64,000 nucleotides of DNA, taken from an uncultured bacterium (lineage in GTDB: Bacteria > Cyanobacteriota > Vampirovibrionia > Gastranaerophilales > Gastranaerophilaceae). Every line of letters begins with the position of its first letter. The stretch's first letter is position 1. The notes below the pieces were generated by a model. That model was not told where the DNA came from and did no database searches. It saw nothing but the letters and a program-made list of their open reading frames with translations. The stretch covers positions 450,539-514,538 of the forward strand of contig CATLLN010000001.1 of the NCBI GenBank assembly GCA_950022695.1. Reading direction: 5' to 3'. Positions 44,255 to 54,237 of the stretch are shown piece after piece. The position numbers and the translations under genes are program-made.

Positions 44255-45979
44255 ATGATAAATAAAGTTGAATTAGGTAGTGTAAATATTAATAAAATAA
44301 CCCCAAAGTATTATGTTAGCAAAACTCAAAATGTTGAGCTCAGCTTTGGCGGTGCAGGTGATTCTGCGCTTAAACGTATGGCACAGAAGGCTGGTAAGCT
44401 TACATTAAAAGGTGTTCAAAAGTGTGAAGAATCGCCAATGATTAACGTTGCAGTTTTGGATATGCTTACTGCTATATTACCTAGAACTTTTTTTGAAACA
44501 TTTATCGGTTCTAAACAAAAAGATGAAAACGGTAATGAAATTGAAGGCAGAAAACTTAATGTATTAGCAGGTTTTGAAGCTTTGCGCCGTGAAGGTTCCG
44601 GATTGTTAATTAACTGTATGATTCCGGGTGCTATTGTTGTCGGAGCTGCGAAACTTTTAAACAAACCGGTTATGGGTGTGTTTAATAAATCTAATTTGAC
44701 AGGCAGTTGGGCAAACGGAGATAGCATTAATCATGTTGCTGCATATTATGAAAAGGCTGCCGGAGCATCAAAAGAAGATAGAATTTATTCAGCTTTAAAA
44801 TCAATGTTTAACGATATTGAAGGTGTTGACGGTGATATTGATAATGGTGGTTTGAAAAAATTCAGTGAAATTTTTGCAAATGACAAAGGTTATGATGACG
44901 CTGTAAGAAAAATGGCACAAAATATCGTAAGCGATAATCCTGAAAAGAACTATACCAAAGATATTTATAAATATCTTGTTGGAAAAAGCGGTATTTCTGA
45001 AAATATCAGATTTAACGGAGATAGCAAATTCAGTTCAAGCTCTTTAGGGCATTTATGCGATAGTGCCGGTGAAGTTCTGCACGGAGCTTTTAAAGAAGGA
45101 CTAATTACAGAAAGTGGTAAGAATCTAGATTTAAGTAAATATTTATCTAAAGCTAAAAATCTTGTTAACTTAAAAAGTATTGCCGGTTTAGGTGTAATTA
45201 TCCCTCTCGCAATTGCAGCTCAGCCTATTAACAGATGGATTACTCACAAAATGGCAGGCAAAAAAGGTGCTCCGATTTATAATGATGATCAGGAAAGAAT
45301 TTTAACACCTGAAGAAAAGAAAAAACTTACAGCTCAAAAATTCTTTGCAGTTCCTTTAATGTGGGGTGTTGCAGGTCTATCAATGCTTATGGACAGACCT
45401 TCATTAAAAATGTTCCAATTCAAAAATATTTTCCCTACTATGGATCAGGCAAGAATTATTTCTGCAGCAACTTTTTCCAGCCGTTTAGCAGCTGCTGAAG
45501 ATTCTAACGAATTGAAAGAAAATACAATACGTGATATTGCGACCTTCTCAAGTTTCTATTTCCTAGGTGATTATGCAGCAAAAGGTATTGCAACATATAT
45601 CGAAAACCATAATGAAGATGGTATAAAACTTATTAATAGATTAAAATCGCCGAAAGAAGGCGCAAATGTTCTACAAAAATTCTGGAACTGGGCAAAACAT
45701 ACAAAAATGAAATCAACTGATGAACTTGGCGCAATAGCAAACGAAGCTATGAGATCAAAAGCAATTAACTTAAGAGGTATATGTCAAGTTGGCAGTCTTG
45801 TATTCTCATTGATTTCTTTAGGTGTGTTTATTCCTCTGTATACAAGAACCCAAACTAACAAGAAAAACAATATGAATGCCCAATCGTCGACACAATCGAC
45901 GCCCGCCACGGGTACTACGACATTCACGCAAAATCTTATAAAAGATAATGCGCAGGCATTTAAACAATTTTTTAGTTAG
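44255..45979 (+). CDS. Unknown 574-aa membrane-associated protein, paralogue 1
   Basis: An unrecognised protein with an N-terminal NVELSFGG motif after about 30 polar residues, then hydrophobic segments that could be membrane helices (GLLINCMIPGAIVVGAAKLL, IAGLGVIIPLAIAAQPI, VGSLVFSLISLGVFIPLY). Three segments match the next gene: IPRT-x-GxExxRREG; AQPINRWITHK; and FQFKN followed by NELKENTIRDIATF. The tail is Ser/Thr/Gln-rich. The pair is tandem, 29 bp apart, and clearly arose by duplication. No ribosome site is seen. Confidence 0.75.
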   Translation: MINKVELGSVNINKITPKYYVSKTQNVELSFGGAGDSALKRMAQKAGKLTLKGVQKCEESPMINVAVLDMLTAILPRTFFETFIGSKQKDENGNEIEGRKLNVLAGFEALRREGSGLLINCMIPGAIVVGAAKLLNKPVMGVFNKSNLTGSWANGDSINHVAAYYEKAAGASKEDRIYSALKSMFNDIEGVDGDIDNGGLKKFSEIFANDKGYDDAVRKMAQNIVSDNPEKNYTKDIYKYLVGKSGISENIRFNGDSKFSSSSLGHLCDSAGEVLHGAFKEGLITESGKNLDLSKYLSKAKNLVNLKSIAGLGVIIPLAIAAQPINRWITHKMAGKKGAPIYNDDQERILTPEEKKKLTAQKFFAVPLMWGVAGLSMLMDRPSLKMFQFKNIFPTMDQARIISAATFSSRLAAAEDSNELKENTIRDIATFSSFYFLGDYAAKGIATYIENHNEDGIKLINRLKSPKEGANVLQKFWNWAKHTKMKSTDELGAIANEAMRSKAINLRGICQVGSLVFSLISLGVFIPLYTRTQTNKKNNMNAQSSTQSTPATGTTTFTQNLIKDNAQAFKQFFS

Positions 45980-46008
45980 TATAAAATAATAAAAGGTAAA
46001 TTATAAAA

Positions 46009-47706
46009 ATGAAAATAGAAAACGACTTTAGACAACAACAATTAAATATCAAACAACTTCAACAGAAACAAAATATTAGAAAATTTAATCCTGTACAAAA
46101 AAATTATCAATCAAACCCAAATTTTACAGGTGGATTTGATATGTTTTTAAGATTTTTGGATACAAGTCCTGCCTGGGGTGCTTGTGCAGTTGACTTAGGT
46201 TGTATGGTAATTCCAAGAACATTAACTGACTTCAGCCGTGGTGCTGATGCCGGTATGGAAACTATGCGCCGTGAAGGTATGGGTACAGCTAATCACTCTA
46301 TGGTAGGTTTATACGGAACTCTGGCGGGGCTTGCTCTTGCAGCAGGAATCAATGGCGCGTATAAATTTGGTGAGAATGATATTAAAGCCGGTTCTATTTT
46401 CGCTGATTCTGAAACTCTTGATCTGCACGGTAAGATTTATGATTCTAAACTGAAAGCTGCGGCAGAAAATCCTGAAGTAAATCCAATTAGAGAATATTTA
46501 AAGGATACTTTAAAACGTTATGAAGTTATGACCGATGACGGTAAATGGATTAAAATTCAAGATGCAGATGTCGAAAAAGCTGCAAATATTCTTGAAAATG
46601 AAATAAAATCCGGTACTAATAAATTTACTAAAGCAGGTTTTGCTGATGCTAAAAATATTCTGATTTCATCTGTTGGTGCTGAAAATAACTTTAGAATTAT
46701 AGCAGGAGAAGGTGAAAAAGCTCATTCTTCACGATACACTGCAGATTATATTGTTGAAAACTTATATAAACTTGGTAAAGTATTTACAAAAGATAAGGTA
46801 AAAGAAGCATTTATGGCGGCAGGCGATTCTGCTGAAAACGCATTCTTAAAAGCTGTTAAGTCAATGAACATCAAACGTTCATTAATTGGAGTTGGTATAG
46901 CTTCAGCTGTAGGTATCTCAGCACAGCCTTTAAATATGTATATTACTAAAAAGAAAACAGGTAATAGCGGTTTTGTTGGTGGCGGTAAAGAAGATAATTC
47001 TGTCGGCTTTAAGATAAGAAAATCTCTTGTTGCAGGTTTATTTGGTGCAGGAGTTCTTGCAACAATCGGAAATCCTAAAAATCTTGTTAAAGATTTACAG
47101 TTCAAAGGATTTACACCTACATTAAAACAATTTAAGTTCATTTATGGTATTACAATTATGTCTCGTTTCTTGTCTTCAAGAAATGATAACGAGCTTAAAG
47201 AATGTTCAATCAAAGATACTTTAGGATTTGCAAACTGGTTAATCCTTGGTAATTTTGTCCAAAAACTTGTAGCTCAAGCTCTTGATAAATCATTAATTAA
47301 ACGTGATGGTAAAGGTGCTCTTAACTGGATTAAAAATTCAGTATTGAAATCAAGAGATGAAGTTTTACATAATGCTTTAGGCAAAAAAGTATTTAAAGAT
47401 GGTAAAGCATTAAGCTATAATAAAATGCTTAAACTTGCAGATAATGCTACTAAAAAGAAATTAAGAATATTAACTATTGCACAGCTATCAGGTTATGCAT
47501 ATTCAGGTATTGTTTTAGGTAGATTGATACCGAAACTAAACATCTATTTAACAAACAGACGTGAAGCTAAAGAAGCTGCTAAAGCTGCTGCCGAACAACA
47601 AGCTCAACCGGCTCAGCAGGTTGTATCTTCTGCAATTTCTTCTACAGGCGCTATGAAAGTTGAAGATTTTATCAATCATAAAAACTTTAATGTTGTTAAT
47701 GCATAA
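46009..47706 (+). CDS. Unknown 565-aa membrane-associated protein, paralogue 2
   Basis: Tandem paralogue of the preceding protein. After about 40 Gln/Asn-rich residues it has NPNFTGGFDMF, then VIPRTLTDFSRGADAGMETM, a hydrophobic stretch, SAQPLNMYITKKK, LQFKGFTPTLKQ and NELKECSIKDTLGFANW, each matching paralogue 1. Several hydrophobic segments suggest membrane association. The C terminus is Ala/Gln-rich and then VEDFINHKN. Function unknown. It ends with no gap against convergent atpG. Confidence 0.75.
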   Translation: MKIENDFRQQQLNIKQLQQKQNIRKFNPVQKNYQSNPNFTGGFDMFLRFLDTSPAWGACAVDLGCMVIPRTLTDFSRGADAGMETMRREGMGTANHSMVGLYGTLAGLALAAGINGAYKFGENDIKAGSIFADSETLDLHGKIYDSKLKAAAENPEVNPIREYLKDTLKRYEVMTDDGKWIKIQDADVEKAANILENEIKSGTNKFTKAGFADAKNILISSVGAENNFRIIAGEGEKAHSSRYTADYIVENLYKLGKVFTKDKVKEAFMAAGDSAENAFLKAVKSMNIKRSLIGVGIASAVGISAQPLNMYITKKKTGNSGFVGGGKEDNSVGFKIRKSLVAGLFGAGVLATIGNPKNLVKDLQFKGFTPTLKQFKFIYGITIMSRFLSSRNDNELKECSIKDTLGFANWLILGNFVQKLVAQALDKSLIKRDGKGALNWIKNSVLKSRDEVLHNALGKKVFKDGKALSYNKMLKLADNATKKKLRILTIAQLSGYAYSGIVLGRLIPKLNIYLTNRREAKEAAKAAAEQQAQPAQQVVSSAISSTGAMKVEDFINHKNFNVVNA

Positions 47707-48636
47707 TTAGCTTAAAGAATTAGCACCGTTAACAACTTCAATAAGCTCTTGAGTAATAGCTGTTTGTCGTGTTTTGTTGTACTCAATAGTAAGTTCTTTA
47801 ATCATTTTTTCAGCATTTGTAGTTGCAGCAGACATTGATGTCATACGTGAAGCAAGTTCACTTGCTTGAGCTTCCAATAATGCCTGATAAAAAATATTTG
47901 TCATATACATTGGTACAACTTTTTGTAAAATATGGTGTTTATCCGGCATGAATTCCATTAATGGATCAAGCACATCATCAGCTATTCTGTCGTGAACATC
48001 AGTTACGCCGACGACAGGTAATACCTGCCAATCTTCTACAAAATAACTCATCATATTTTTAAATCTAGTTGTAACTATTTCAATTTTATCGATTTTCTTT
48101 TCTACAAAATATTCTGCCATATCCTCAGCTATATCGCGGGCTTCAATAGGAGAAGGGGTGTCTACTGCAGAAAAATATTTTTTTTCAATTGGGCAGCCAA
48201 GTTGTGCACATTTTTTTCTTAATGCCGAAATTCCTTTTTGACCTGCTACAAATAAATAAACTTCAATACCATTTTCTTTGTATTGTTTAATTCGTTTTAA
48301 TACATCCCGAACAACGTTAGCATTGTAAGCCCCGGCAAGTCCTTTGTTTGAAGTTATAACAAGCATTCCAACATTTCTAACTTCTCTTTTTTCTAAAAGA
48401 TCCGGATAATCATCAATTGCATATTTAATTTTCAAAGTTTCTTTGCTAAATTCAGTGACTGAATTTAAAAGCTTTTGAAACATAAAAACAAGCTCGCGTG
48501 TATAAGGACGGGCAGATTTTACGGCTGCTTCTGATTTTTTAACTTTAGCAGCTGCAACCATTTTCATTGCGCGTGTAATTTTTTTTGTACTTTCTACACT
48601 TTGTATTCTGTTTTTTATGTCTTTTAAATTTGCCAT
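47707..48636 (-). CDS. atpG: ATP synthase gamma subunit
   Basis: The 309-residue central rotor shaft of F1. The N-terminal helix DIKNRIQSVESTKKITRAMKM and the C-terminal helix NTRQTAITQELIEVVNGA-like segment are conserved. It is the last gene of the operon; no beta or epsilon gene follows, as in cyanobacteria, where those two form a separate operon. A 97-bp gap after atpA contains a TATAAT near the gamma start, so an extra promoter is possible. Confidence 0.96.
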   Translation of the reverse strand: MANLKDIKNRIQSVESTKKITRAMKMVAAAKVKKSEAAVKSARPYTRELVFMFQKLLNSVTEFSKETLKIKYAIDDYPDLLEKREVRNVGMLVITSNKGLAGAYNANVVRDVLKRIKQYKENGIEVYLFVAGQKGISALRKKCAQLGCPIEKKYFSAVDTPSPIEARDIAEDMAEYFVEKKIDKIEIVTTRFKNMMSYFVEDWQVLPVVGVTDVHDRIADDVLDPLMEFMPDKHHILQKVVPMYMTNIFYQALLEAQASELASRMTSMSAATTNAEKMIKELTIEYNKTRQTAITQELIEVVNGANSLS

Positions 48637-48733
48637 TGATTAACCTTTGTATAAATTATACCTTTTAGACTTTTCCTTGCGGAGCTGAACTGTTGAGATG
48701 ACTTGGAAATATTTGTGACCCTGACATTTACGT

Positions 48734-50245
48734 CTAGAATGTGCTTTTGAATGTGTTTAAGCCGTCAGTTAATGCTTTTTTGTCTTCATCAGTTAAAGCT
48801 GAACCTGAATTTAATCTGTCTGCTAAGTCCTTGAAGTTTGCATTGAAATAGATGAACCAATCATTTTTAAATTTTGCGATTTTAGAGTTGTCAACATCAT
48901 CTAAAACACCTTCGTTTGCCGCAAAAAGTATTGATACTTGTTCAGCTACGCTTAGCGGGTTATATTGAGGCTGTTTTAAAACTTCTGTAAGTTTTTGACC
49001 TCTTAGCAGTTGTTTTTTTGTTGATGCATCAAGGTCAGAGGCAAATTGCGCAAATGCTTCAAGCTCACGGTATTGTGCCAAATCCAGACGAAGTTTACCT
49101 GCAACTTGTTTGATAGCTTTTGTCTGAGCAGCTCCGCCTACACGTGAAACCGAAATCCCAGCATTAATTGCAGGTCTTATACCGGCATTAAACGCATTTG
49201 TTTCAAGGAAGATTTGTCCATCTGTAATAGAGATTACGTTTGTCGGAATATATGCTGAAACATCACCTGCTTGAGTTTCAATAATAGGCAATGCTGTAAT
49301 ACTTCCTCCGCCAAGTTCATCATTAAGCTTAACCGCACGTTCCAGAAGTCTTGAGTGAAGATAGAAAACATCTCCCGGGTATGCTTCACGTCCCGGTGGT
49401 CTTTTCAGAAGCAAACTCATTGCACGGTATGCTTGAGCGTGTTTTGACAAATCATCATAAACAATTAATACTGATTTACCTTGTTCCATAAATTCTTCAC
49501 CGATTGCAACTCCTGCAAATGGTGCTGTATATTGTAACGGTGCAGATTCGTTTGCTGTTGAAGATACGATAATTGTATATTCCATCGCTCCGTGTTCTTC
49601 TAATGTTTTTGCAAGTTGAGCTACAGTTGATGCTTTTTGACCGATTGCAACATAAATACAAATTACATCCTTTCCTTTTTGGTTGATAATTGTATCAATT
49701 GCGATAGCTGTTTTACCGGTTTGACGGTCGCCGATGATAAGTTCACGCTGCCCTCTTCCGATAGGTGTAAGAGCATCAATTGCAGTTAAACCTGTTTGAA
49801 GCGGTTCGTGAACAGATTTTCTTGTTACAATCCCCGGTGCTACACGCTCAATTGGTCTTGTTTTTGTGTATTGAATTTCGCCTTTACCGTCTAAAGCTTT
49901 ACCTGTCGGATCAATAATTCTTCCGATAAGTCCGTCTCCTACAGGAACAGATGCAATTCTGCCAGTAGTTTTTACAATTGTTCCTTCCTTGATGTGTGTA
50001 AAATCTCCAAGGATTACCACACCGACGTTATCTTCATCAAGGTTCATTGCAATACCTAAAGTTCCAAAACCGTCCTCAAACTGTACAAGTTCATTTGCCA
50101 TAACGTTTCTAAGACCGTAAACTCTTGCAATTCCATCACCGTTTTCTAAAACAGTACCTATATTTGAAACCTCTGTTTGAAGTTCGTAATTATCTATTTT
50201 ATTTTTTATTATTGAGCTGATTTCATCAGGTTGTATTAAAACCAT
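48734..50245 (-). CDS. atpA: ATP synthase alpha subunit
   Basis: The 503-residue non-catalytic nucleotide-binding subunit of F1, with the P loop GDRQTGKTA, the [20 protein letters not shown] segment and the signature [17 protein letters not shown]. It is full length and directly downstream of atpH. Confidence 0.98.
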   Translation of the reverse strand: MVLIQPDEISSIIKNKIDNYELQTEVSNIGTVLENGDGIARVYGLRNVMANELVQFEDGFGTLGIAMNLDEDNVGVVILGDFTHIKEGTIVKTTGRIASVPVGDGLIGRIIDPTGKALDGKGEIQYTKTRPIERVAPGIVTRKSVHEPLQTGLTAIDALTPIGRGQRELIIGDRQTGKTAIAIDTIINQKGKDVICIYVAIGQKASTVAQLAKTLEEHGAMEYTIIVSSTANESAPLQYTAPFAGVAIGEEFMEQGKSVLIVYDDLSKHAQAYRAMSLLLKRPPGREAYPGDVFYLHSRLLERAVKLNDELGGGSITALPIIETQAGDVSAYIPTNVISITDGQIFLETNAFNAGIRPAINAGISVSRVGGAAQTKAIKQVAGKLRLDLAQYRELEAFAQFASDLDASTKKQLLRGQKLTEVLKQPQYNPLSVAEQVSILFAANEGVLDDVDNSKIAKFKNDWFIYFNANFKDLADRLNSGSALTDEDKKALTDGLNTFKSTF

Positions 50246-50254
50246 GATTTCCCC

Positions 50255-50788
50255 CTATCTATTTATGTTTTTACTTAAACTTTCTAATTTTGCACGGATA
50301 CTGGTATCAATGACACAATCGTCAATTTTAAAAGCCAGACCAGCTATAAGACTTTTATCAACCGTCCAAATCGGTGTTATTTCTTTATTTAATTTATGTT
50401 CCAACTTGAACAATACGTTTGTTCTGTTTTCAAAATTTAATTTTACAGGTGAAATTATTTCAACAGTTTTTTTATTTGAAACTTCTTCCGTTAATTTTGA
50501 AAATGCTTCTTTTACTGATTCAAATTCATTAAAACGATTTTTTTCAGTAAGAATTTTTAGTAAATTTAATAATTTTGTATCGACTTTTCCTCCAAAAATC
50601 TCATCAATAATTTCAATTTTTTTAGAAATTGCAATTGATGAATTTGACATGATTACTCTCAAGTCTTTTGAAGAATTTATGACGTTTGAGATCTCACCCA
50701 ATTGAGATACTAGCATTTTGTAATCGCCGCCTGTTTCTAAAAGGGCTTTCGCATAAGTTTTTGAAATTGTAGAAATTAACGTTGTCAT
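50255..50788 (-). CDS. atpH: ATP synthase delta subunit
   Basis: A 177-residue peripheral stalk protein that caps F1: YAKALLETGG at the start and the C-terminal segment TPIWTVDKSLIAGLAFKIDD of the OSCP/delta family. Overall conservation is low, as is usual for delta. It overlaps atpF by one base. Confidence 0.93.
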   Translation of the reverse strand: MTTLISTISKTYAKALLETGGDYKMLVSQLGEISNVINSSKDLRVIMSNSSIAISKKIEIIDEIFGGKVDTKLLNLLKILTEKNRFNEFESVKEAFSKLTEEVSNKKTVEIISPVKLNFENRTNVLFKLEHKLNKEITPIWTVDKSLIAGLAFKIDDCVIDTSIRAKLESLSKNINR

Positions 50789-51288
50789 TATAATTTCACC
50801 TTATCAAGTTCATTAAGACTGTTTAGAATAAATTGGTTATGAAGTTCCGGATTTTCATCCAATTGTTTTAAAATATGTTGTTTTGCAAGTTCCATCGAAT
50901 TATGCGAAGTTTTTTCAGTTATAAGATTTGAAATTTTCTTTTCTTCAATAGAAACGGCTCTGTCAACATTTTTTTCAATATCAAAAATAGTTTTTTGAGT
51001 ATTTTCTTCGATTTTTTCTTTAAAAACTTTAATTTTATCGGCAGAATTTTGTTCAAGAACTTCAATATCCTGAGGCAGTCCGTCAATAAGTTTTTTGGCT
51101 TCTTTTAATACTTTTTTTGATTTTGCTTTTTCTTTATCAGATTTATTTATACCTGTTTCAATTTCAGTAATTGAGGCATCAAAACTTTTTCCAAGATTAA
51201 CTTTTTTTACTATTATGTATAAAACATAAAGCATAATAATAAAATTAATAATATTTGAATGAAGTATGTAGTTTAAAAAGTTAGTCAT
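50788..51288 (-). CDS. atpF: ATP synthase b subunit
   Basis: A 166-residue stalk subunit with a single N-terminal membrane helix (INFIIMLYVLYIIVKKVNL) and a long charged coiled coil. It is divergent in sequence but identified by position between b' and delta. It would pair with b' as a heterodimer. Confidence 0.88.
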   Translation of the reverse strand: MTNFLNYILHSNIINFIIMLYVLYIIVKKVNLGKSFDASITEIETGINKSDKEKAKSKKVLKEAKKLIDGLPQDIEVLEQNSADKIKVFKEKIEENTQKTIFDIEKNVDRAVSIEEKKISNLITEKTSHNSMELAKQHILKQLDENPELHNQFILNSLNELDKVKL

Positions 51289-51290
51289 AT

Positions 51291-51746
51291 TTAATCTTTA
51301 ACCTCAATATTTTCAACTGTTGTATCTTGTCCGAGTAGTTTTGATGCAATAGTTGAGGCAAGTTCTTTTACTACTGTTTGATTTACTGCATTTTGAAGCT
51401 TGTTTTCTTCATTTAGAAGTTGTTCTTTTTTTGATTGAATAATTTGTTTTGTTTTTTCTTTTACTGCTTTAATTTTATCGTTAGCTACAATTTGTGCAGA
51501 ATTTACGGATGTTTTAAATTCATGCCTGCATCTGTCTTGAACTTGTTCCATTTTTGCAGTGTGTGTATCTCTAAATTCTTTGGCATCTTCTTCAAACCGT
51601 TTGGAATCTTCATAATTTGAGCTGATATAGTCTTCTCTTTTTCTGATGATTCCTAAAATCGGGTTATAGAAGATTGCGTTCATAATCAGTATGAACACAA
51701 CAAAGCTAAGCATAGCAACTAAAAATGTAGCATTAAATTCAATCAT
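51291..51746 (-). CDS. ATP synthase b' subunit
   Basis: A 151-residue second b-type subunit: MIEFNATFLVAMLSFVVFIL then NAIFYNPILGIIRKRE matches the b' form known from cyanobacteria, plastids and some photosynthetic bacteria. A coiled coil follows. It lies between c and b, the cyanobacterial order. Confidence 0.9.
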   Translation of the reverse strand: MIEFNATFLVAMLSFVVFILIMNAIFYNPILGIIRKREDYISSNYEDSKRFEEDAKEFRDTHTAKMEQVQDRCRHEFKTSVNSAQIVANDKIKAVKEKTKQIIQSKKEQLLNEENKLQNAVNQTVVKELASTIASKLLGQDTTVENIEVKD

Positions 51747-51759
51747 TTAAAAGTTCTTC

Positions 51760-51996
51760 CTATTTGAATACAAGCATAATTGCGATAAATAAAGCATAAA
51801 TAGCAGTAGCTTCAGCTAAACCTGCACCGATAATAAAGTTTTTAAAAGCTTCATCTTTGATTTCCGGTTGACGGGCAATAGCATCAAGTACACCTTTTGT
51901 TGCAATGCCTAAGCCTAAGCCTCCGCCAATAGCACCAAAACCGATTGCAATACCTGCACCTAATTTTGCTAAATCTAAAGTTTGTTCAATTGCCAT
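51760..51996 (-). CDS. atpE: ATP synthase c subunit
   Basis: A 78-residue hairpin of two membrane helices forming the rotor ring, with ion-binding Glu62 in LAEATAIY and the loop ARQPE. The positions that hold Gln and Ser in sodium-binding rings (aligned to Ilyobacter c) are Leu29 and Ala63 here, so proton coupling is more likely. Confidence 0.97.
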   Translation of the reverse strand: MAIEQTLDLAKLGAGIAIGFGAIGGGLGLGIATKGVLDAIARQPEIKDEAFKNFIIGAGLAEATAIYALFIAIMLVFK

Positions 51997-52026
51997 AATT
52001 TTCTCCTTTATAATTATAAGTGTTTA

Positions 52027-52719
52027 TTAATTTTCATGTTGGACAGCCATTGATATGTATGTTGTTGAAAGCAGTGTAAACACTAATGCTTGAATTAATG
52101 CGACAAAAAGTTCAAATAACATAAACGGCAGAGGTCCGATTACTGCAAGGAGGCTTATAAATGTCCCAACAAGTAATTCGCCTGCAAGAATATTTGCAAA
52201 AAGCCGCAGAGCTAACGAAAACGGTCTTACAAAAAGTTCTAACGTATCAACAAGCGTGATAATAATACCATCAATACTGAACCCTTTGAAAAAGAATTTG
52301 AACCCGTTTCTTTTAACACCGTAAAATATATAATAAATAGACACTACAATTGCCATTGCAGCAGTCATATTTATATCATTAGTAGGTGCGGCAAGCTCTC
52401 CTGTTGTGAGGTGAATAAGTTTCCACGGTAGCTGCCCGACAAGGTTTGCGGTCAGAATGAACAAAAACAAAGTTAAAATAATTGCAATATGTTTTTGAGC
52501 TTCATCATTTCCCATGCTGGCTTTAGCTGTATCGTTGAAATATTTAACAATATTTTCTCCGACTAATTGGAGTTTGCCCGGAACCATATCTAGTTTTCTT
52601 GTTGTTAAAAGCGCAAGAACAATTAATAACAGCATAGAAATCCACATTGTAATCAATGTATCCATGTTGAAAGAAACTGAATGTCCTAATATATTAACTG
52701 TTTGAACCCAATGTTCCAT
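52027..52719 (-). CDS. atpB: ATP synthase a subunit
   Basis: A 230-residue Fo stator membrane protein with the essential Arg172 in LALRLFANILAGELL and five or six membrane helices. It is the first gene of the operon; no atpI is seen upstream. Confidence 0.97.
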   Translation of the reverse strand: MEHWVQTVNILGHSVSFNMDTLITMWISMLLLIVLALLTTRKLDMVPGKLQLVGENIVKYFNDTAKASMGNDEAQKHIAIILTLFLFILTANLVGQLPWKLIHLTTGELAAPTNDINMTAAMAIVVSIYYIFYGVKRNGFKFFFKGFSIDGIIITLVDTLELFVRPFSLALRLFANILAGELLVGTFISLLAVIGPLPFMLFELFVALIQALVFTLLSTTYISMAVQHEN

Positions 52720-52825
52720 ATTTCTCCCTCTTCAAATTGCATGATATCACTGACAAAAATTTTTCGCAAATACATTTTTTCAAAAGCGATAAAATATTTG
52801 ATTTAGATAGGTGACGTATTTATTA

Positions 52826-53452
52826 TTACCATGTTAACTCATCGCAATCTGCAATTTTAACCTGGTCAAAAATTCTTTTTGCTGCTTTTTGCGGAGTTTC
52901 AAATAAACTTTCTTTTGGAGAGCTTATTGTATTTAAAAAATCACTTCCGATAATCCATTCATCTTTTGTTGAATCATAAGCTATGCTATTATTATAGTTA
53001 CCGCCTTTGAATTTTGAGTATTGGATATGCAGTTTCTTTAATAAGCCTTCCATCATATCAAATAATTCGGTGCTTCTGGGGCTATTAATATTATATTTCT
53101 TGCTGCCGAGTATAAAACCTTGTAAATAATCAAGATTCATCATATTTATAATTTTTTCGGTAATTTGTGTTTCCAATTTATTAAAGTCTTGGTTTTTACT
53201 GACTGTTGGACAAATATGAAAAAGTAAAACTTTTATACCATCAGTAATACCTAATGCTGTGCAATCGTAAATTCCATCTGTACGGGCTTTTTGAGAATAT
53301 ACAGTTTCTTTTATTGACCATGGGTAGTTGACCTGTGCAAATCCTTTTTTTGCAAACCTGCGGAATTCATCACAATTTGTTATTCGGATTCTTGATTGAA
53401 ATGAAATATTGTCCATATTTTTATTAAGTCTGAACAATTTTAAATTTGTCAT
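52826..53452 (-). CDS. Unknown 208-aa protein with a possible Cys-His deamidase-like core
   Basis: An unrecognised soluble protein with an NISFQS motif near residue 14. The segment IYDCTALGITDGIKVLLFHI places Cys64 and His79 15 residues apart on predicted adjacent strands, like the Cys-His pair of CNF1/CheD-fold glutamine deamidases; a following GFILGSKKY and a helix-strand pattern are compatible. This is a pattern match, not a family assignment. The start at 53452 is one of two (also 53416), neither with a ribosome site. It is divergent to birA. Confidence 0.6.
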   Translation of the reverse strand: MTNLKLFRLNKNMDNISFQSRIRITNCDEFRRFAKKGFAQVNYPWSIKETVYSQKARTDGIYDCTALGITDGIKVLLFHICPTVSKNQDFNKLETQITEKIINMMNLDYLQGFILGSKKYNINSPRSTELFDMMEGLLKKLHIQYSKFKGGNYNNSIAYDSTKDEWIIGSDFLNTISSPKESLFETPQKAAKRIFDQVKIADCDELTW

Positions 53453-53514
53453 ATATTTTTTATTTTGTTTGTTATATAATAACTGTACACGTGTATAATT
53501 TGTCAGGGGAGACA

Positions 53515-54237
53515 ATGGATTATATAGCACTAGAAGAGATTGATTCTACGAATAACTATGCCAAAGTTAATATTGATGACTTTGCAGATAAAACAGTTAT
53601 TCATGCCAGACGCCAAACTTCAGGCAGAGGTCGCTTGACCAGAAGCTGGGTTGATTTGGGCGAAGGTAATCTTTTCATGTCTATAGTTCTGAAACCGTCG
53701 GATATATTTAATGAAATTTACCCGAATATTACACAGTATTTATCTGTTGCGTTATGCAAAGTATTAGAATCTTACGGGCTTACACCTCAAATAAAGTGGC
53801 CGAATGATGTTTTAATTAATGGAAAGAAAATTGCAGGTATATTATCTGAATCCGTTATGCAGGGTGGTAAATTTAAGGGGTTGGTTGTTGGAATCGGAGT
53901 TAATCTCAATGCAAAACAAGCTGTTGTTGATTTAGTACCTGATAAATTGGTTACTGCTTTGAATTTAGAATTTGGTAAGAATATTGATTTAAATGAATTT
54001 AGAACTCAATTGGTTGATGAATTTTTTAAAAATTATGATAAGTTTTTAGAAAACGGTTTTGAAATGATTAAACAGGATTATATTAATAGAAACTGTTTTC
54101 TTAATAAAGAATTAAATGTGCAAATATTTAATAATATTGAAACAGGGCTTGCCAAGAGTGTTGATGATAGTGGAGCTCTTGTTTTGCAAACTCAAAATAA
54201 TAAAGAATTAGTACTTACAATAGGAGATATTTTATGA
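53515..54237 (+). CDS. birA: Biotin-[acetyl-CoA-carboxylase] ligase family protein
   Basis: A 240-residue biotin protein ligase without the DNA-binding domain found in E. coli BirA. It has EIDSTNNYAK, the catalytic loop RRQTSGRGRLTRSW and KWPNDVLINGKKIAGIL, then the C-terminal SH3-like domain. It attaches biotin to OadA, encoded two genes on. The GGGGAG ribosome site fixes the start at 53515, and TATAAT lies 15 bp before it. It overlaps oadG by 4 bp. Confidence 0.95.
   Translation: MDYIALEEIDSTNNYAKVNIDDFADKTVIHARRQTSGRGRLTRSWVDLGEGNLFMSIVLKPSDIFNEIYPNITQYLSVALCKVLESYGLTPQIKWPNDVLINGKKIAGILSESVMQGGKFKGLVVGIGVNLNAKQAVVDLVPDKLVTALNLEFGKNIDLNEFRTQLVDEFFKNYDKFLENGFEMIKQDYINRNCFLNKELNVQIFNNIETGLAKSVDDSGALVLQTQNNKELVLTIGDIL

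Noticed and set aside
53490-53500. TACACGTGTA palindrome upstream of birA as a BirA or BioR operator
   Set aside because: This BirA lacks a DNA-binding domain and the site does not resemble known biotin operators; it overlaps ordinary promoter sequence and may be chance.
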